The translations under genes were made by a program, and so were the position numbers. This document shows, piece by piece, positions 36,099 through 44,626 of a stretch of DNA of 64,000 bases. The notes beneath the pieces are model-generated. The model did not search any database and had not been told where the DNA came from. It was given only the letters and a program-made list of their open reading frames with translations. This DNA is from Fibrobacterota bacterium. GTDB lineage: Bacteria > Fibrobacterota > Chitinivibrionia > Chitinivibrionales > FEN-1185. The DNA lies in the NCBI GenBank assembly GCA_003165595.1, contig PLWQ01000009.1, forward strand, positions 203,516 through 267,515, read 5' to 3'. Positions within the stretch are counted from its first letter, which is position 1, and the number at the start of each line of letters is the position of its first letter.

Positions 36099-36941
36099 CT
36101 ATTGAAACGAAACCACCAACTGCCGTACAAGAATATGCCATCCGTCAATAAGGACGAACAGAATGATCTTGAACGGCGTGGAAATCATCACCGGGGGCAG
36201 CATCATCATGCCCATGGACATGAGAACGCTCGCCACAATCATGTCGATAACAAGGAATGGAATATACAGGACAAAGCCGATGATAAACGCCGTTTTGAGC
36301 TCGCTGGTCATAAAAGCGGGAATAATCACATGGAGCGGCAAATCGTCCACATTGTGGGGTGCCGGCATTTTTGAAAGGCGAACAAAAAGAGCAACATCTT
36401 TTTCGTTGACCTGGCGAAGCATGAAATTGCGAATGGGCTTTTCCGCGGTATGAAGCGCCACTTTCCAGTCCATCTGCTGGGCAAGATACGGTTGCAGCGC
36501 TTTGTCGTTGATTTCGGTGAACACCGGCATCATGATGAAGAGCGTCAGGAACAGAGACAAACCTACAAGCACCTGATCGGGGGGCATTGTTTGCGTCCCA
36601 ATTGCCCTCCTGAGGAACGACATGACGATTATGATACGCACAAACGATGTCATCATTACCAGAATTGACGGGGCAAGCGTGAGAATGGTAATGAGAAAGA
36701 TTATCTGCAGCGCAACCGCAACGTCGGCCGGCTTTTTGGTACTGTCGAGGGAAAGGGTGAGCTTGGGAAGCACCTGTGCGAACAGAGTGTTGGCAGACAG
36801 GAGAAACACGGCGAACATCACGGGAAACCGTCTGGATAGCATTGCCCCCAGACGGACAGCCGGTATGTGCAAACGCCCGTTTCTATCTCTCAAGTTGCGG
36901 AACCATCCTGCCGATAACGATAGTAGCCTGCCGTATGCCAT
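36099..36941 (-). CDS. fliP: flagellar export gate protein FliP
   Basis: About 280 aa from the ATG at 36941 (GGAG ten bases upstream). A second ATG at 36842 starts right at the signal peptide MLSRRFPVMFAVFLLSANTLFAQ and gives the classical length; which is used is unclear. Core: ILTLAPSILVMMTSFVRIIIVMSFLRRAIG, MPPDQVLVGLSLFLTLFIMMPV, TAFIIGFVLYIPFLVIDMIV. Confidence 0.95.
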   Translation of the reverse strand: MAYGRLLSLSAGWFRNLRDRNGRLHIPAVRLGAMLSRRFPVMFAVFLLSANTLFAQVLPKLTLSLDSTKKPADVAVALQIIFLITILTLAPSILVMMTSFVRIIIVMSFLRRAIGTQTMPPDQVLVGLSLFLTLFIMMPVFTEINDKALQPYLAQQMDWKVALHTAEKPIRNFMLRQVNEKDVALFVRLSKMPAPHNVDDLPLHVIIPAFMTSELKTAFIIGFVLYIPFLVIDMIVASVLMSMGMMMLPPVMISTPFKIILFVLIDGWHILVRQLVVSFQ

Positions 36942-36963
36942 GGATGAATATCTCCAAAAAAAA

Positions 36964-37515
36964 TTACTTGGCCTTGAACCTTTCCATAAACGAAGCGAAA
37001 ACGTCCTTGAACCGTGCCATGGAAACAACCCCTCTCGACGAAGAGATCACCTCGATGGCCTTCTGTCCCTCCACCGTGTCAAGCACAGTAATCTGATTCT
37101 GCGTTTGACCTATCAGGTATACTTTGTCGAGAACACGAATAAGCGCAATGGTCCTGTTGGAGCCCAGAGGCAATGCTTCGAGCACGTCCATTGATCCCCC
37201 GCCCATTTTTGATCGACCGGCGAGGCCTACCCGTTTGATTACCCAGACAAGCAGGAAAATCGCCGCTATCGTGATCGCCAGATAGAGGGTAATTCGCAGA
37301 AGAACGAGAGTCCAGTTTTCGGGTACTTTTGCCGAGACGGGTTTCGTACTTGTCCGGGGAGAATCCGCGGAAATCCCCGAGCTGTCGCCACCCACGTCCT
37401 TTCGCACTTTCTCGATATCGAACGTGCCGATGTCCGGTCTTGATTGCGCAAGCGAAATGGTCGCGGGAAACATAAGCATGCAGGACGCGATTATACACAG
37501 TGCGGGTTTGGTCAT
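36964..37515 (-). CDS. fliO: flagellar export accessory protein FliO/FliZ
   Basis: 183 aa. Signal peptide (PALCIIASCMLMFPATISLAQ), a polar spacer, one membrane span (TLYLAITIAAIFLLVWVIKR), then the FliO cytoplasmic part (SMDVLEALPLGSNRTIALIRVLDKVYLIGQTQNQITVLDTV shortened here in description). Helps FliP fold in the membrane. The ATG at 37515 is preferred over a long frame that overlaps fliY. Confidence 0.9.
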   Translation of the reverse strand: MTKPALCIIASCMLMFPATISLAQSRPDIGTFDIEKVRKDVGGDSSGISADSPRTSTKPVSAKVPENWTLVLLRITLYLAITIAAIFLLVWVIKRVGLAGRSKMGGGSMDVLEALPLGSNRTIALIRVLDKVYLIGQTQNQITVLDTVEGQKAIEVISSSRGVVSMARFKDVFASFMERFKAK

Positions 37516-37600
37516 TGTTCGCACACACTCTCCTGTTTGATGAAAGGCTCGTTGAGTGCCAGCCGGCCGTTGCAACGTGCCGGCCAACGTTTTCCACGGA

Positions 37601-38662
37601 TTACCGCAGGCTGCGTATTCGTTCCTCAGGCGAAACAAGCGACACGATCCGGATGCCGAAATTCTCGTCAACCACCACCACCTCACCCTTCGCGACAACC
37701 TTACTGTTGACAAGGAGGTCGACCGGTTCGCCCGCCATCCGGTCGAGTTCAACAATCGAACCGGGGCCCATTTCCAGAATGCGCTTGATTGATAGATTGG
37801 TTCGCCCCAGTTCGATGCTGACATCGAGTTCGACGTCCAAAAGCATGTCGACGTTTTCCCGCGGTGCGGAGGTTCGCATGGTCTCGCCCGAAATCGGCGT
37901 TTCGGTAAACGAGCTGTCGCCGGATGGCGACGTGACCTGCGAAAGGTCCTCAAGCTCGGAGCTGTTGAGGCCAACGGACTTTTCTCCGTCGAGAGAACCG
38001 GTCTGAACCTGCGCCATCTTTTGGGCAAGCTGTTCGGAAAGACTAACGGGCATCACGAACACGATGTCGGCGCTGCCCGCCCCACCCACCGAGAGCGTCA
38101 GCACGGCCATGTCCGACTCTTCAATTGAGAACGGCAGACTGGCCCAATCGCATCCTGCGGCGGAAACGGCTCCCTGGCTCACAGACTCGCCGATTTTCTC
38201 GCCGAGCGCCGCCGTGTAGGAGCCCATCACCTGCGAGAATAATTCGGCAATTGCGTCTTTGTGGTCTTCGGAAAATTCGGCCGATCCGTCTCCCATCATC
38301 ATGAGGTCCGAAAGCATCGCCACGCTGTGTTTTTCCATCAAGCAATAGAGGGTTCCGGCGATGCCCGTTTTGAACGGAGCGCTGATAATAACCATGTTGG
38401 ATGCCGGGTTCTTCTGGATCACCGCCTTGTCCGCTTTCTCGCACTGTGCAATGACAAACGAAATGTCCTTGTTGAGCACGGTGGAAATAACCGTTGAGGC
38501 CTGTTCGTCAAACAGATCAAAGGCTCGTGCCAGTACGGTGTAGTCGCGCGGAGCCGACCTTCCCGGCGCCGCTGCGGCATCGTCCCCGGGCAGTACCGTT
38601 TCACCCGACGCGGTTTTGCCGAGAAGACTGTCTATCTGGTCTTGAGAAAGTATTTCACTCAT
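37601..38662 (-). CDS. fliY: flagellar switch protein FliY/FliN with CheC-like domain
   Basis: 353 aa, much longer than a plain FliN (about 100-150 aa). N-terminal CheY-binding-type peptide MSEILSQDQIDSLLG, then a CheC/FliM-like middle (AEFSEDHKDAIAELFSQVMG), a linker, and the C-terminal SpoA domain (DVELDVSIELGRTNLSIKRI, EPVDLLVNSKVVAKGEVVVV). Forms part of the C-ring. In the CheC phosphatase pattern (D-x3-E-x2-N) the asparagine is serine here, so phosphatase activity may be absent. Overlaps the end of fliM by eight bases. Confidence 0.93.
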   Translation of the reverse strand: MSEILSQDQIDSLLGKTASGETVLPGDDAAAAPGRSAPRDYTVLARAFDLFDEQASTVISTVLNKDISFVIAQCEKADKAVIQKNPASNMVIISAPFKTGIAGTLYCLMEKHSVAMLSDLMMMGDGSAEFSEDHKDAIAELFSQVMGSYTAALGEKIGESVSQGAVSAAGCDWASLPFSIEESDMAVLTLSVGGAGSADIVFVMPVSLSEQLAQKMAQVQTGSLDGEKSVGLNSSELEDLSQVTSPSGDSSFTETPISGETMRTSAPRENVDMLLDVELDVSIELGRTNLSIKRILEMGPGSIVELDRMAGEPVDLLVNSKVVAKGEVVVVDENFGIRIVSLVSPEERIRSLR

Positions 38663-39671
38663 GGCAACCAGGAACCTCCTTCTCGATAATTCTTGTGATT
38701 CTCGCCGCCTTCTTGCGGCCAACCAGTCCCGACTTTCCCGCCATTTTTGTCTTACCGCCAACCTGGATAATCAGATCGGACTCATGCGGTTTATCCAGGG
38801 CAACAACGTCGCCCCGTTGCAGTTGGAGCAAATCGCGAATAGAAAGCTTGGTTTGTCCGATCACCACCGATACCGGGAGATCTACCGACACAATCTCGTG
38901 TTCGAGCAGGGTACGGGTCTCGGCCGTGGCAGTGCTCTGCGACGACATCCACGACGCGCCCGACAGGTTGTTGATCACGCTTTCCAGCAGCATAAAGGGA
39001 AAACAAAGACTCATGAGACCGGAAGCGTTCTGCATGCGCACTTCGAGCGAAATAAGAATGACGGTCTCTCCCGGCGGCGCTATCTGAACAAACTGTGGGT
39101 TGGTTTCGTAGGTTTCTATCTTGGGCGAAAAAATTCCCACATGTTCCCAGACCTCCTTGAGATCGGCAAGCCCTCGTTCGACGATCCTGTGGATGACATT
39201 CTGTTCGATCAGCGTGAGTTCACGGTTCTGTTCAGAAGGTTTTCCTTGTCCGCCGAAAAGTCTGTCGATAATGAAAAAAACCAGTGAAGGGTTGATTTCG
39301 AGGATGGCGCTTCCTTCGAGCGGCTCCATCTTGAATACATAAATGCAGCTCGGATTCGAAATCGACATGACGAATTCCGAGTAGGTAAGCTGGTCGACGC
39401 TCACCAGTTCTATTTCGACGAATGTGCGCAGGAAGTTTGTAAGCGTGGTGGAAAACTGGCGAGCATACCCCTCGTGCAGGTTCTGCAACGTGCGCATCTG
39501 GTCTTTGGAAACGCGGTCGGGCCTGCGAAAATCGTACAGCGAGAGCGCCTTTTCACTTTGCCCTTCCGCAGCGCCCGCAGCAGGCGCCGGGGCCCCGGCA
39601 TCGGATTCGCCCCCGGCGGAAACCGCCGACAGCAGTGCATCCACTTCTTCCTGGGAAAGTATGTCGCTCAC
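38655..39671 (-). CDS. fliM: flagellar motor switch protein FliM
   Basis: 338 aa. GTG start with N-terminal CheY-P-binding peptide SDILSQEEVDALLSAV, middle domain (DRVSKDQMRTLQNLHEGYARQ, FVMSISNPSCIYVFKMEPL) and C-terminal SpoA domain (LPVSVVIGQTKLSIRDLLQLQRGDVVALD-type). The start at 39671 is decided by this peptide and a GAAAGG nine bases upstream; longer frames add unrelated sequence. Confidence 0.97.
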   Translation of the reverse strand: MSDILSQEEVDALLSAVSAGGESDAGAPAPAAGAAEGQSEKALSLYDFRRPDRVSKDQMRTLQNLHEGYARQFSTTLTNFLRTFVEIELVSVDQLTYSEFVMSISNPSCIYVFKMEPLEGSAILEINPSLVFFIIDRLFGGQGKPSEQNRELTLIEQNVIHRIVERGLADLKEVWEHVGIFSPKIETYETNPQFVQIAPPGETVILISLEVRMQNASGLMSLCFPFMLLESVINNLSGASWMSSQSTATAETRTLLEHEIVSVDLPVSVVIGQTKLSIRDLLQLQRGDVVALDKPHESDLIIQVGGKTKMAGKSGLVGRKKAARITRIIEKEVPGCHE

Positions 39672-39694
39672 GGCACGTTGCCTTTCGCTTTCGT

Positions 39695-40246
39695 CTATTG
39701 AATGATGAATTGGTCGATGAATACATCGCGCATCTGGCATGACTCGGCGGGCAGCGCGCTATTCGCCGCCCGCAGCATGTCTTGCCGAAGCTTGACACGA
39801 GTCTCAGGCTCATTGAGTTCGGCGAGCGTGAGGGGCGAGATGAGCTCGATGAGCGCGTCCTTGAGTTTCGGCTCAAACCGTTTCATTTCTTCGGCCAATT
39901 TCGGGTACTTTTTCTCGTCGAACTCGAACTTGATGACTACCTTCAAGAACCGATCTCCATTGGTCCCGGCAATGTTGACAACAGCCTCAATAGGACCGCT
40001 TACCCCGCCGATTTCCGCGGAACGTCCCTGGTTGTTTTTGAGGGAATCGACCTTGGCCTCCGCTTCCTTTTCTGCGGTATCCTTGGGACGAGTCGCCTGA
40101 ATGAGGACAAACGCGACAACGGCGTTCAAAACGATGGCCCCGGCGACGAGCGCGTACAAAAGGATCTTGCCCGTGTTCATTTTCTTTACGGGCTTCGGCT
40201 GTTCGGCAGACGCTTCTGCCGCAGGCTTCTTCTCCTTTGCGTCCAT
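39695..40246 (-). CDS. fliL: flagellar basal body protein FliL
   Basis: 183 aa. Cytoplasmic Lys/Ala-rich head, one membrane span (GKILLYALVAGAIVLNAVVAFVLI), and the periplasmic FliL domain ending RDMLRAANSALP-like and RDVFIDQFIIQ. Supports stator function. motA and motB, often found just upstream of fliL, are not here. Confidence 0.94.
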   Translation of the reverse strand: MDAKEKKPAAEASAEQPKPVKKMNTGKILLYALVAGAIVLNAVVAFVLIQATRPKDTAEKEAEAKVDSLKNNQGRSAEIGGVSGPIEAVVNIAGTNGDRFLKVVIKFEFDEKKYPKLAEEMKRFEPKLKDALIELISPLTLAELNEPETRVKLRQDMLRAANSALPAESCQMRDVFIDQFIIQ

Positions 40247-40310
40247 TATGCTGTCCTTTCTTGCTTCCCCGGCCCCTGCCCGGCGGCATCGCAAATCGGC
40301 TTACCGCCGT

Positions 40311-40526
40311 TTAGACTTCTTTCTCTTTGCGAACCACCTGAATTGTCTGGTTGCACAGGCGTTTGTACTCTATTACCCGTTTTAGAACGTCGTCGAGCCG
40401 GTCCTTGACCATGAGTTTCTTGCCGTTTGTGAGCGTCACCACAGTATCGGGCGTCTCCTCCACCATTTCGATAAAGTCGGCATTGAGCACAAACTTTTCG
40501 CCATTTAACCGCGACAGTGCCACCAT
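40311..40526 (-). CDS. flbD: FlbD family flagellar protein
   Basis: 71 aa: VALSRLNGEKFVLNADFIEMVEETPDTVVTLTNG, the whole of the small FlbD domain. AAGGGG precedes the ATG by eight bases. This small protein lies between flgE and the motor genes in many phyla; its role is not known. Confidence 0.93.
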   Translation of the reverse strand: MVALSRLNGEKFVLNADFIEMVEETPDTVVTLTNGKKLMVKDRLDDVLKRVIEYKRLCNQTIQVVRKEKEV

Positions 40527-40660
40527 GTTCTTAACCCCTTGCGAATCACCATATTAGAAAATGTCCAGTTCTATTTAACTGTACCATTCGTGTTCGACAA
40601 GGTCAACACCTTTTTCCTAATATCTATTGGTCCCGACTGTCGGGAACCGGCTCTAATTTT

Positions 40661-40692
40661 TCAAAGGGGCGTTTTGTGAAACGCCCCTTTGA
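40661..40692. terminator. strong hairpin between flgE and flbD
   Basis: 14-bp perfect stem (TCAAAGGGGCGTTT with its complement) and a 4-base loop, 13 bases after the flgE stop. Neither side has a proper U tract, so it may terminate weakly or protect the flgE mRNA 3' end. Confidence 0.5.
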
Positions 40693-40704
40693 ACCGTTAA
40701 GCAA

Positions 40705-42846
40705 CTACCGTATCAACTGCACCAATTCCTGCAGCATCGTGTCGCTCACCGTGATTATCCTCGCGCTTGCCTGATAGGCTCGCTCGGAAGTAATCATATT
40801 TGTAAATTCGGTGGACAGGTCCACGTTCGACATTTCCAGCGCACCCGGTTTGATTGTTGTCGGTGTTCCCACGCCCGGCTGCTGCATCACGGCCTGGCCC
40901 GAATTGTTCGAAACCGCCAGCATGCCGTCATTTGCTTTGAGCAAGCCCGCGGGGTTGTTGAAATCGGCCACGTAGATCCTTGCAAGCGACCGGGAAACTC
41001 CGTTTGTAAATAGTCCCTTTATCTCTCCGTATTCGTCAATGGATACCTGCTGGAGTTTTCCCATAGGGTAACCGTCCTGGCTCCTTGCCGCCGTTGTGGA
41101 CGGGGACGCAAACTGCGTGACGCCCGCAAACGAACCGGGGTGGCCGACATTTAAGTTGACGGAAACGACATTCGAACCGTTCTCGGGATCAAAACTGAAC
41201 TGCGTCGCATTATCGTCAAATGTAAACGACGAGGGCGAACCGTCCTGGCCGAATGTGATTTTGCCGGTATTACCGCCCTGGATCGCCTCCCCGCCCGCCA
41301 TGGTGATCTGCCACAGCCACTCGCCCGGCGTTCCGGACTGCGTGAACGTGGTGGTCATTGTATGAGCATCGCCGGACTCGTCGTACACAACGATCGACGT
41401 CGATTGCTGCCCGGTGTTGCGCGCGGCCTGAATTTCGGTGGTACTCAGGTTCGAGTTGAACCTCGCCGGCGTGACATTGTCGTTATTCGAATTGCTTGCG
41501 CTTATCGAAAGGTTCTGCAGCGCGAAAGCCTGTTCCTTTTGCCCGCGAATGATGATTGAGCCGGGCGAGAACCGTGTATCGGTGCCGTTCGCCGGATCGA
41601 CACTCACCGAAAGATTGTTCTGCGGTGTGCCATCGAATTGCGGAAGCGTAAACGTGTTTTGGATGGTGTTGAGCAGGTCCTGCAACGTCGTCGTTGCCGC
41701 TGCATACGTCAACGTTCCCGTGGTGGCGGTTTTGCCTCCAACGGCGCCATTCACGCTTATGACATCACCATTTTCGAGTCCCACCGGATTGCCGCCTGCG
41801 TCGGTACCGCCGATTTGGTTTCCCGCCGCGTCGTAGAGCGTGGAAAGAAGATCCGTTGCAACCCCAGGCCTGCGAATCTTGTCTGAGCTGATGCCGGCCG
41901 CGTTGGCCGTGTCAACGGTTGATCCCCAGTTAAACGCATTTGCAACATAGGAATTTGACCCGGGCCTGCTGCTGGAAACGCTCAGGTTGTCAACGGTCCC
42001 GTCGCCGAATGAGTTAACATTGATGCTGCCGTCCGCCCCCACCGTAACTGCGATTGCCGGGTTAACCTGGTTGGTTACCTGCTGAACAGCGGTGACAAGA
42101 TCGCCTATTGTTGACGTGTCGGTCACTTTAAGGGTCGCTGGAGCAAGAGCATTTCCGTTCTGGTCGTTGGCACGGATCGTAAGTACGTCGCCGGCGGTGA
42201 TCCCCAGAGAATTTCCGCTGCTGTCGTACAGCGACGTGAGCGTATCGGCAGCGCCTGCCGCGGCGATGAACCGGTTTGTCGTTTCGATGCTGCCAAGCCC
42301 GACGGAATCGGAATTGAGGTTGCACCCGTACGTTACTTCAGTCGTCGCATTAGCAGGAGCTTTTTCGCCAAGCGGAATCGTTATGTCTCCCAGCTTGGTT
42401 CCCGCAGGATACGTCCCATCGGAGGCAGCCATCATGCCCTGGAGAGTGTATCCGTTGGTGGGACACACAAGCCTGCCCGTGGAGTCGTACTGAAGTGCGC
42501 CGTTTCTGCTGTAAAACGTGCCCGACCCGTTCGAATAGGCGAAATATGACTGACCTTCGAGCGCGAGGTCGGTAATTTGTCCCGTGGATTCCATATTGCC
42601 CTGCGTCAATATGGTGTCGATCGATCCCACGGACGTTCCAAGTCCAACTTGCATGGGGTTGGTGCCGCCCGCCGCGCCTGGAGGACGCGAAGGCCCCTGA
42701 AGCAGTTGCGCCATGGCCTCTTTGAAAGTGACACGTCCGGCCTTGAAGCCGGTGGTGTTGACGTTTGCAATGTTGTCGCCGGTGACGTCCAAGGCGGTCT
42801 GTTCGGCGCGAAGTCCGCTGATGCCATCATAGAGGGACCGTATCAT
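40705..42846 (-). CDS. flgE: flagellar hook protein FlgE
   Basis: 713 aa. N-terminal hook/rod motif MIRSLYDGISGLRAEQTALDVTGDNIANVNTTGFK and C-terminal SNVDLSTEFTNMITSERAYQASARIITVSD. The perfect GAGGAGG before the ATG at 42846 settles the start. It is longer than usual (about 400-450 aa). The extra mass lies in the surface-exposed middle (about residues 150-470), with two FlgE-like beta segments (TSLYDSSGNSLGITAGD, STLYDAAGNQIGG). Confidence 0.95.
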   Translation of the reverse strand: MIRSLYDGISGLRAEQTALDVTGDNIANVNTTGFKAGRVTFKEAMAQLLQGPSRPPGAAGGTNPMQVGLGTSVGSIDTILTQGNMESTGQITDLALEGQSYFAYSNGSGTFYSRNGALQYDSTGRLVCPTNGYTLQGMMAASDGTYPAGTKLGDITIPLGEKAPANATTEVTYGCNLNSDSVGLGSIETTNRFIAAAGAADTLTSLYDSSGNSLGITAGDVLTIRANDQNGNALAPATLKVTDTSTIGDLVTAVQQVTNQVNPAIAVTVGADGSINVNSFGDGTVDNLSVSSSRPGSNSYVANAFNWGSTVDTANAAGISSDKIRRPGVATDLLSTLYDAAGNQIGGTDAGGNPVGLENGDVISVNGAVGGKTATTGTLTYAAATTTLQDLLNTIQNTFTLPQFDGTPQNNLSVSVDPANGTDTRFSPGSIIIRGQKEQAFALQNLSISASNSNNDNVTPARFNSNLSTTEIQAARNTGQQSTSIVVYDESGDAHTMTTTFTQSGTPGEWLWQITMAGGEAIQGGNTGKITFGQDGSPSSFTFDDNATQFSFDPENGSNVVSVNLNVGHPGSFAGVTQFASPSTTAARSQDGYPMGKLQQVSIDEYGEIKGLFTNGVSRSLARIYVADFNNPAGLLKANDGMLAVSNNSGQAVMQQPGVGTPTTIKPGALEMSNVDLSTEFTNMITSERAYQASARIITVSDTMLQELVQLIR

Positions 42847-42956
42847 AAATCCTCCTCGCAAACCCTTCCGGTTTCTGCGGAGCGCAGGCCGCGTCTTTCA
42901 TTCGGCGGCCGTAAGCATCCGGCCCGAATCCGTTCGGGTCGGTCCTGCCCGTTTCT

Positions 42957-43328
42957 TTAGCCCGCAATCACCGTACTATCGATGTTGGTAAAGATATTCT
43001 CCCTACTGTTGACCCCGTCCATAGCGGTTACCACCGTCCTGTTTGGTATGTTAACGATAAAGGCGGCGTTCGGAAAAAGAACCAGCGAATTGTTCGATCC
43101 TTTTGCCTGGGCCGTGTTCACTGCATTCTGCAATTTGTCCATCATCTGAGGGGTTACCGGGATGTTGCGGCTTATCACCCGCGACTGGGCGTGCGCAGAG
43201 AATTTTACCTCCCCTGTTTTTTCCCTGAGAACGTCTGCAAAGCTCGGCCCCGCGCTGTTCTGGGCCGCCTGCGGCACAGAGCCGCTCGTCCCCGTCCCCT
43301 GCAATCCAATACCGCGAATTGAATTCAT
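42957..43328 (-). CDS. flagellar operon protein (TIGR02530-like)
   Basis: 123 aa, with the typical FADVLREKTGEVKFSAHAQSRVISRNI-type core, then NAVNTAQAKGSNNSLVLFPNAAFIVNIPN and a TVVTAMDG element. Such proteins are encoded between flgD and flgE in many firmicutes and spirochaetes. Role unknown. Eleven bases behind flgD. Confidence 0.88.
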   Translation of the reverse strand: MNSIRGIGLQGTGTSGSVPQAAQNSAGPSFADVLREKTGEVKFSAHAQSRVISRNIPVTPQMMDKLQNAVNTAQAKGSNNSLVLFPNAAFIVNIPNRTVVTAMDGVNSRENIFTNIDSTVIAG

Positions 43329-43339
43329 AGGATACCTGC

Positions 43340-44605
43340 CTACGTGCTCGAAGCGGAAGCGACGTCCACGACATCCGACAACTTGTAACTCTCTCCGTCG
43401 ATTCGAATGAGTGACGTACCGTTTACATTGCTCACGCCGTTTACCGTACCATCTGTAAATGGATACAGCGACGGATCATTCTCTTCTCCGTCAACCAGCA
43501 CCTGGTATTGGCCTGCGCTTGCGTAGGTGCCGTCCATTTGTTCGCCGTTCCATGTGAACGTCGCAACGCCCGTGGCATCGGCCTGGGCCTGGTACGATTC
43601 AACCATGTCGCCGTTGCTGTCGGCAATTGCGATGCTCACCTGCGAATTCGGCGTTGCATTCACCTTTATCTGGTGCTGCTCATTGTCTTGGCCCCCGTAG
43701 GTGATGCTCGGTTCGAGTACGCGCACCTGCTTGCCGATGAGCGAAACCGCGGATGAAGGCGTCATGCTGCTGAATCCGGACTGAGCCTGGTCGGGCGCCA
43801 CGTCCATGATATCGGACGCGCTCAATTCCTGACCCCCCACGTCCAGTTGGGCGCCGGTGGAAGTAAAGTGCACTCCGGTTACCACGTTCTGGACATACGC
43901 GTACAGGCTGCTGTCGGCATCCTGGCCCACTATATTGACGGTGTAACTGCCTGCCGGTGCATACTGGCCGTTGTCGTTTTTCCCGTCCCAGTCCACCGTC
44001 GTAGAGCCCGTCGAATTCGAGTTCTGGGCCTCAAGCGTCGTTACGACGTTTCCACTGCTGTCAAGGATTTGCACCTGGGCCTGGGAGTTGTTTCCCAGGT
44101 GAATATTGATTGGCACCGTTGCGCCGGCCTGCATATCCCATTCCACGTTCGACTCCTTGACGGCAACTTGCTTCCCGATAAGAGATACCGAGGTGGCATT
44201 GGCCATCGACTGCGAGGCCGCGGTCTGCGCACTTATTGAACTCTGGAAAGACGTGTTGAGAGCTTCAATCGCCTTTTCCGTGTTCGTGCTCGACTCCAGG
44301 GATTGAAACTGCGCCATCTCCGAGATGAACTGCGTATCGTCCATGGGAGACGACGGATCCTGATTCTCCAACTGCGTCATCAAAAGCTTCAGGAAATCGT
44401 CCTCACCCAGTCCGTTGGCAGTTGTCGACGAGGAGCTGGTCGACGACGTCGAACCTGTCGAGCTTTGCCCGCTCGTTGAGGACGTCGAGGCATCGATGGA
44501 TGTTCCATCGGCGGTGAGCGACGCGGTCACCGTGAGCGGCGACGTGGACGCAGACTGCGGAATGAGACTGCTTACGTTGGCGGAAAGACTTGAAACATCA
44601 GACAT
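43340..44605 (-). CDS. flgD: flagellar hook-capping protein FlgD with duplicated C-terminal domains
   Basis: 421 aa. Ser/Thr-rich N-terminal stretch (about 30-65), then the FlgD core GLGEDDFLKLLMTQLENQDP and SEMAQFQSLESSTN. Two copies of the FlgD Tudor/Ig module follow, at about residues 141-270 and 288-415. Each starts SLIGKQV and contains a turn of the type WDGKNDNGQYAPAGSYTV or WNGEQMDGTYASAGQYQV. Ordinary FlgD has one. It caps the growing hook and helps FlgE polymerise. Confidence 0.94.
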   Translation of the reverse strand: MSDVSSLSANVSSLIPQSASTSPLTVTASLTADGTSIDASTSSTSGQSSTGSTSSTSSSSTTANGLGEDDFLKLLMTQLENQDPSSPMDDTQFISEMAQFQSLESSTNTEKAIEALNTSFQSSISAQTAASQSMANATSVSLIGKQVAVKESNVEWDMQAGATVPINIHLGNNSQAQVQILDSSGNVVTTLEAQNSNSTGSTTVDWDGKNDNGQYAPAGSYTVNIVGQDADSSLYAYVQNVVTGVHFTSTGAQLDVGGQELSASDIMDVAPDQAQSGFSSMTPSSAVSLIGKQVRVLEPSITYGGQDNEQHQIKVNATPNSQVSIAIADSNGDMVESYQAQADATGVATFTWNGEQMDGTYASAGQYQVLVDGEENDPSLYPFTDGTVNGVSNVNGTSLIRIDGESYKLSDVVDVASASST

Positions 44606-44626
44606 AATACTTCCCTCTTTTCCTGG

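Noticed and set aside
36892-36918. sigma-28-like sequence TCAAG-N15-GCCGATAA on the plus strand
   Set aside because: It is antisense within the start of fliP and no plus-strand gene follows. Probably chance, though an antisense RNA is not excluded.
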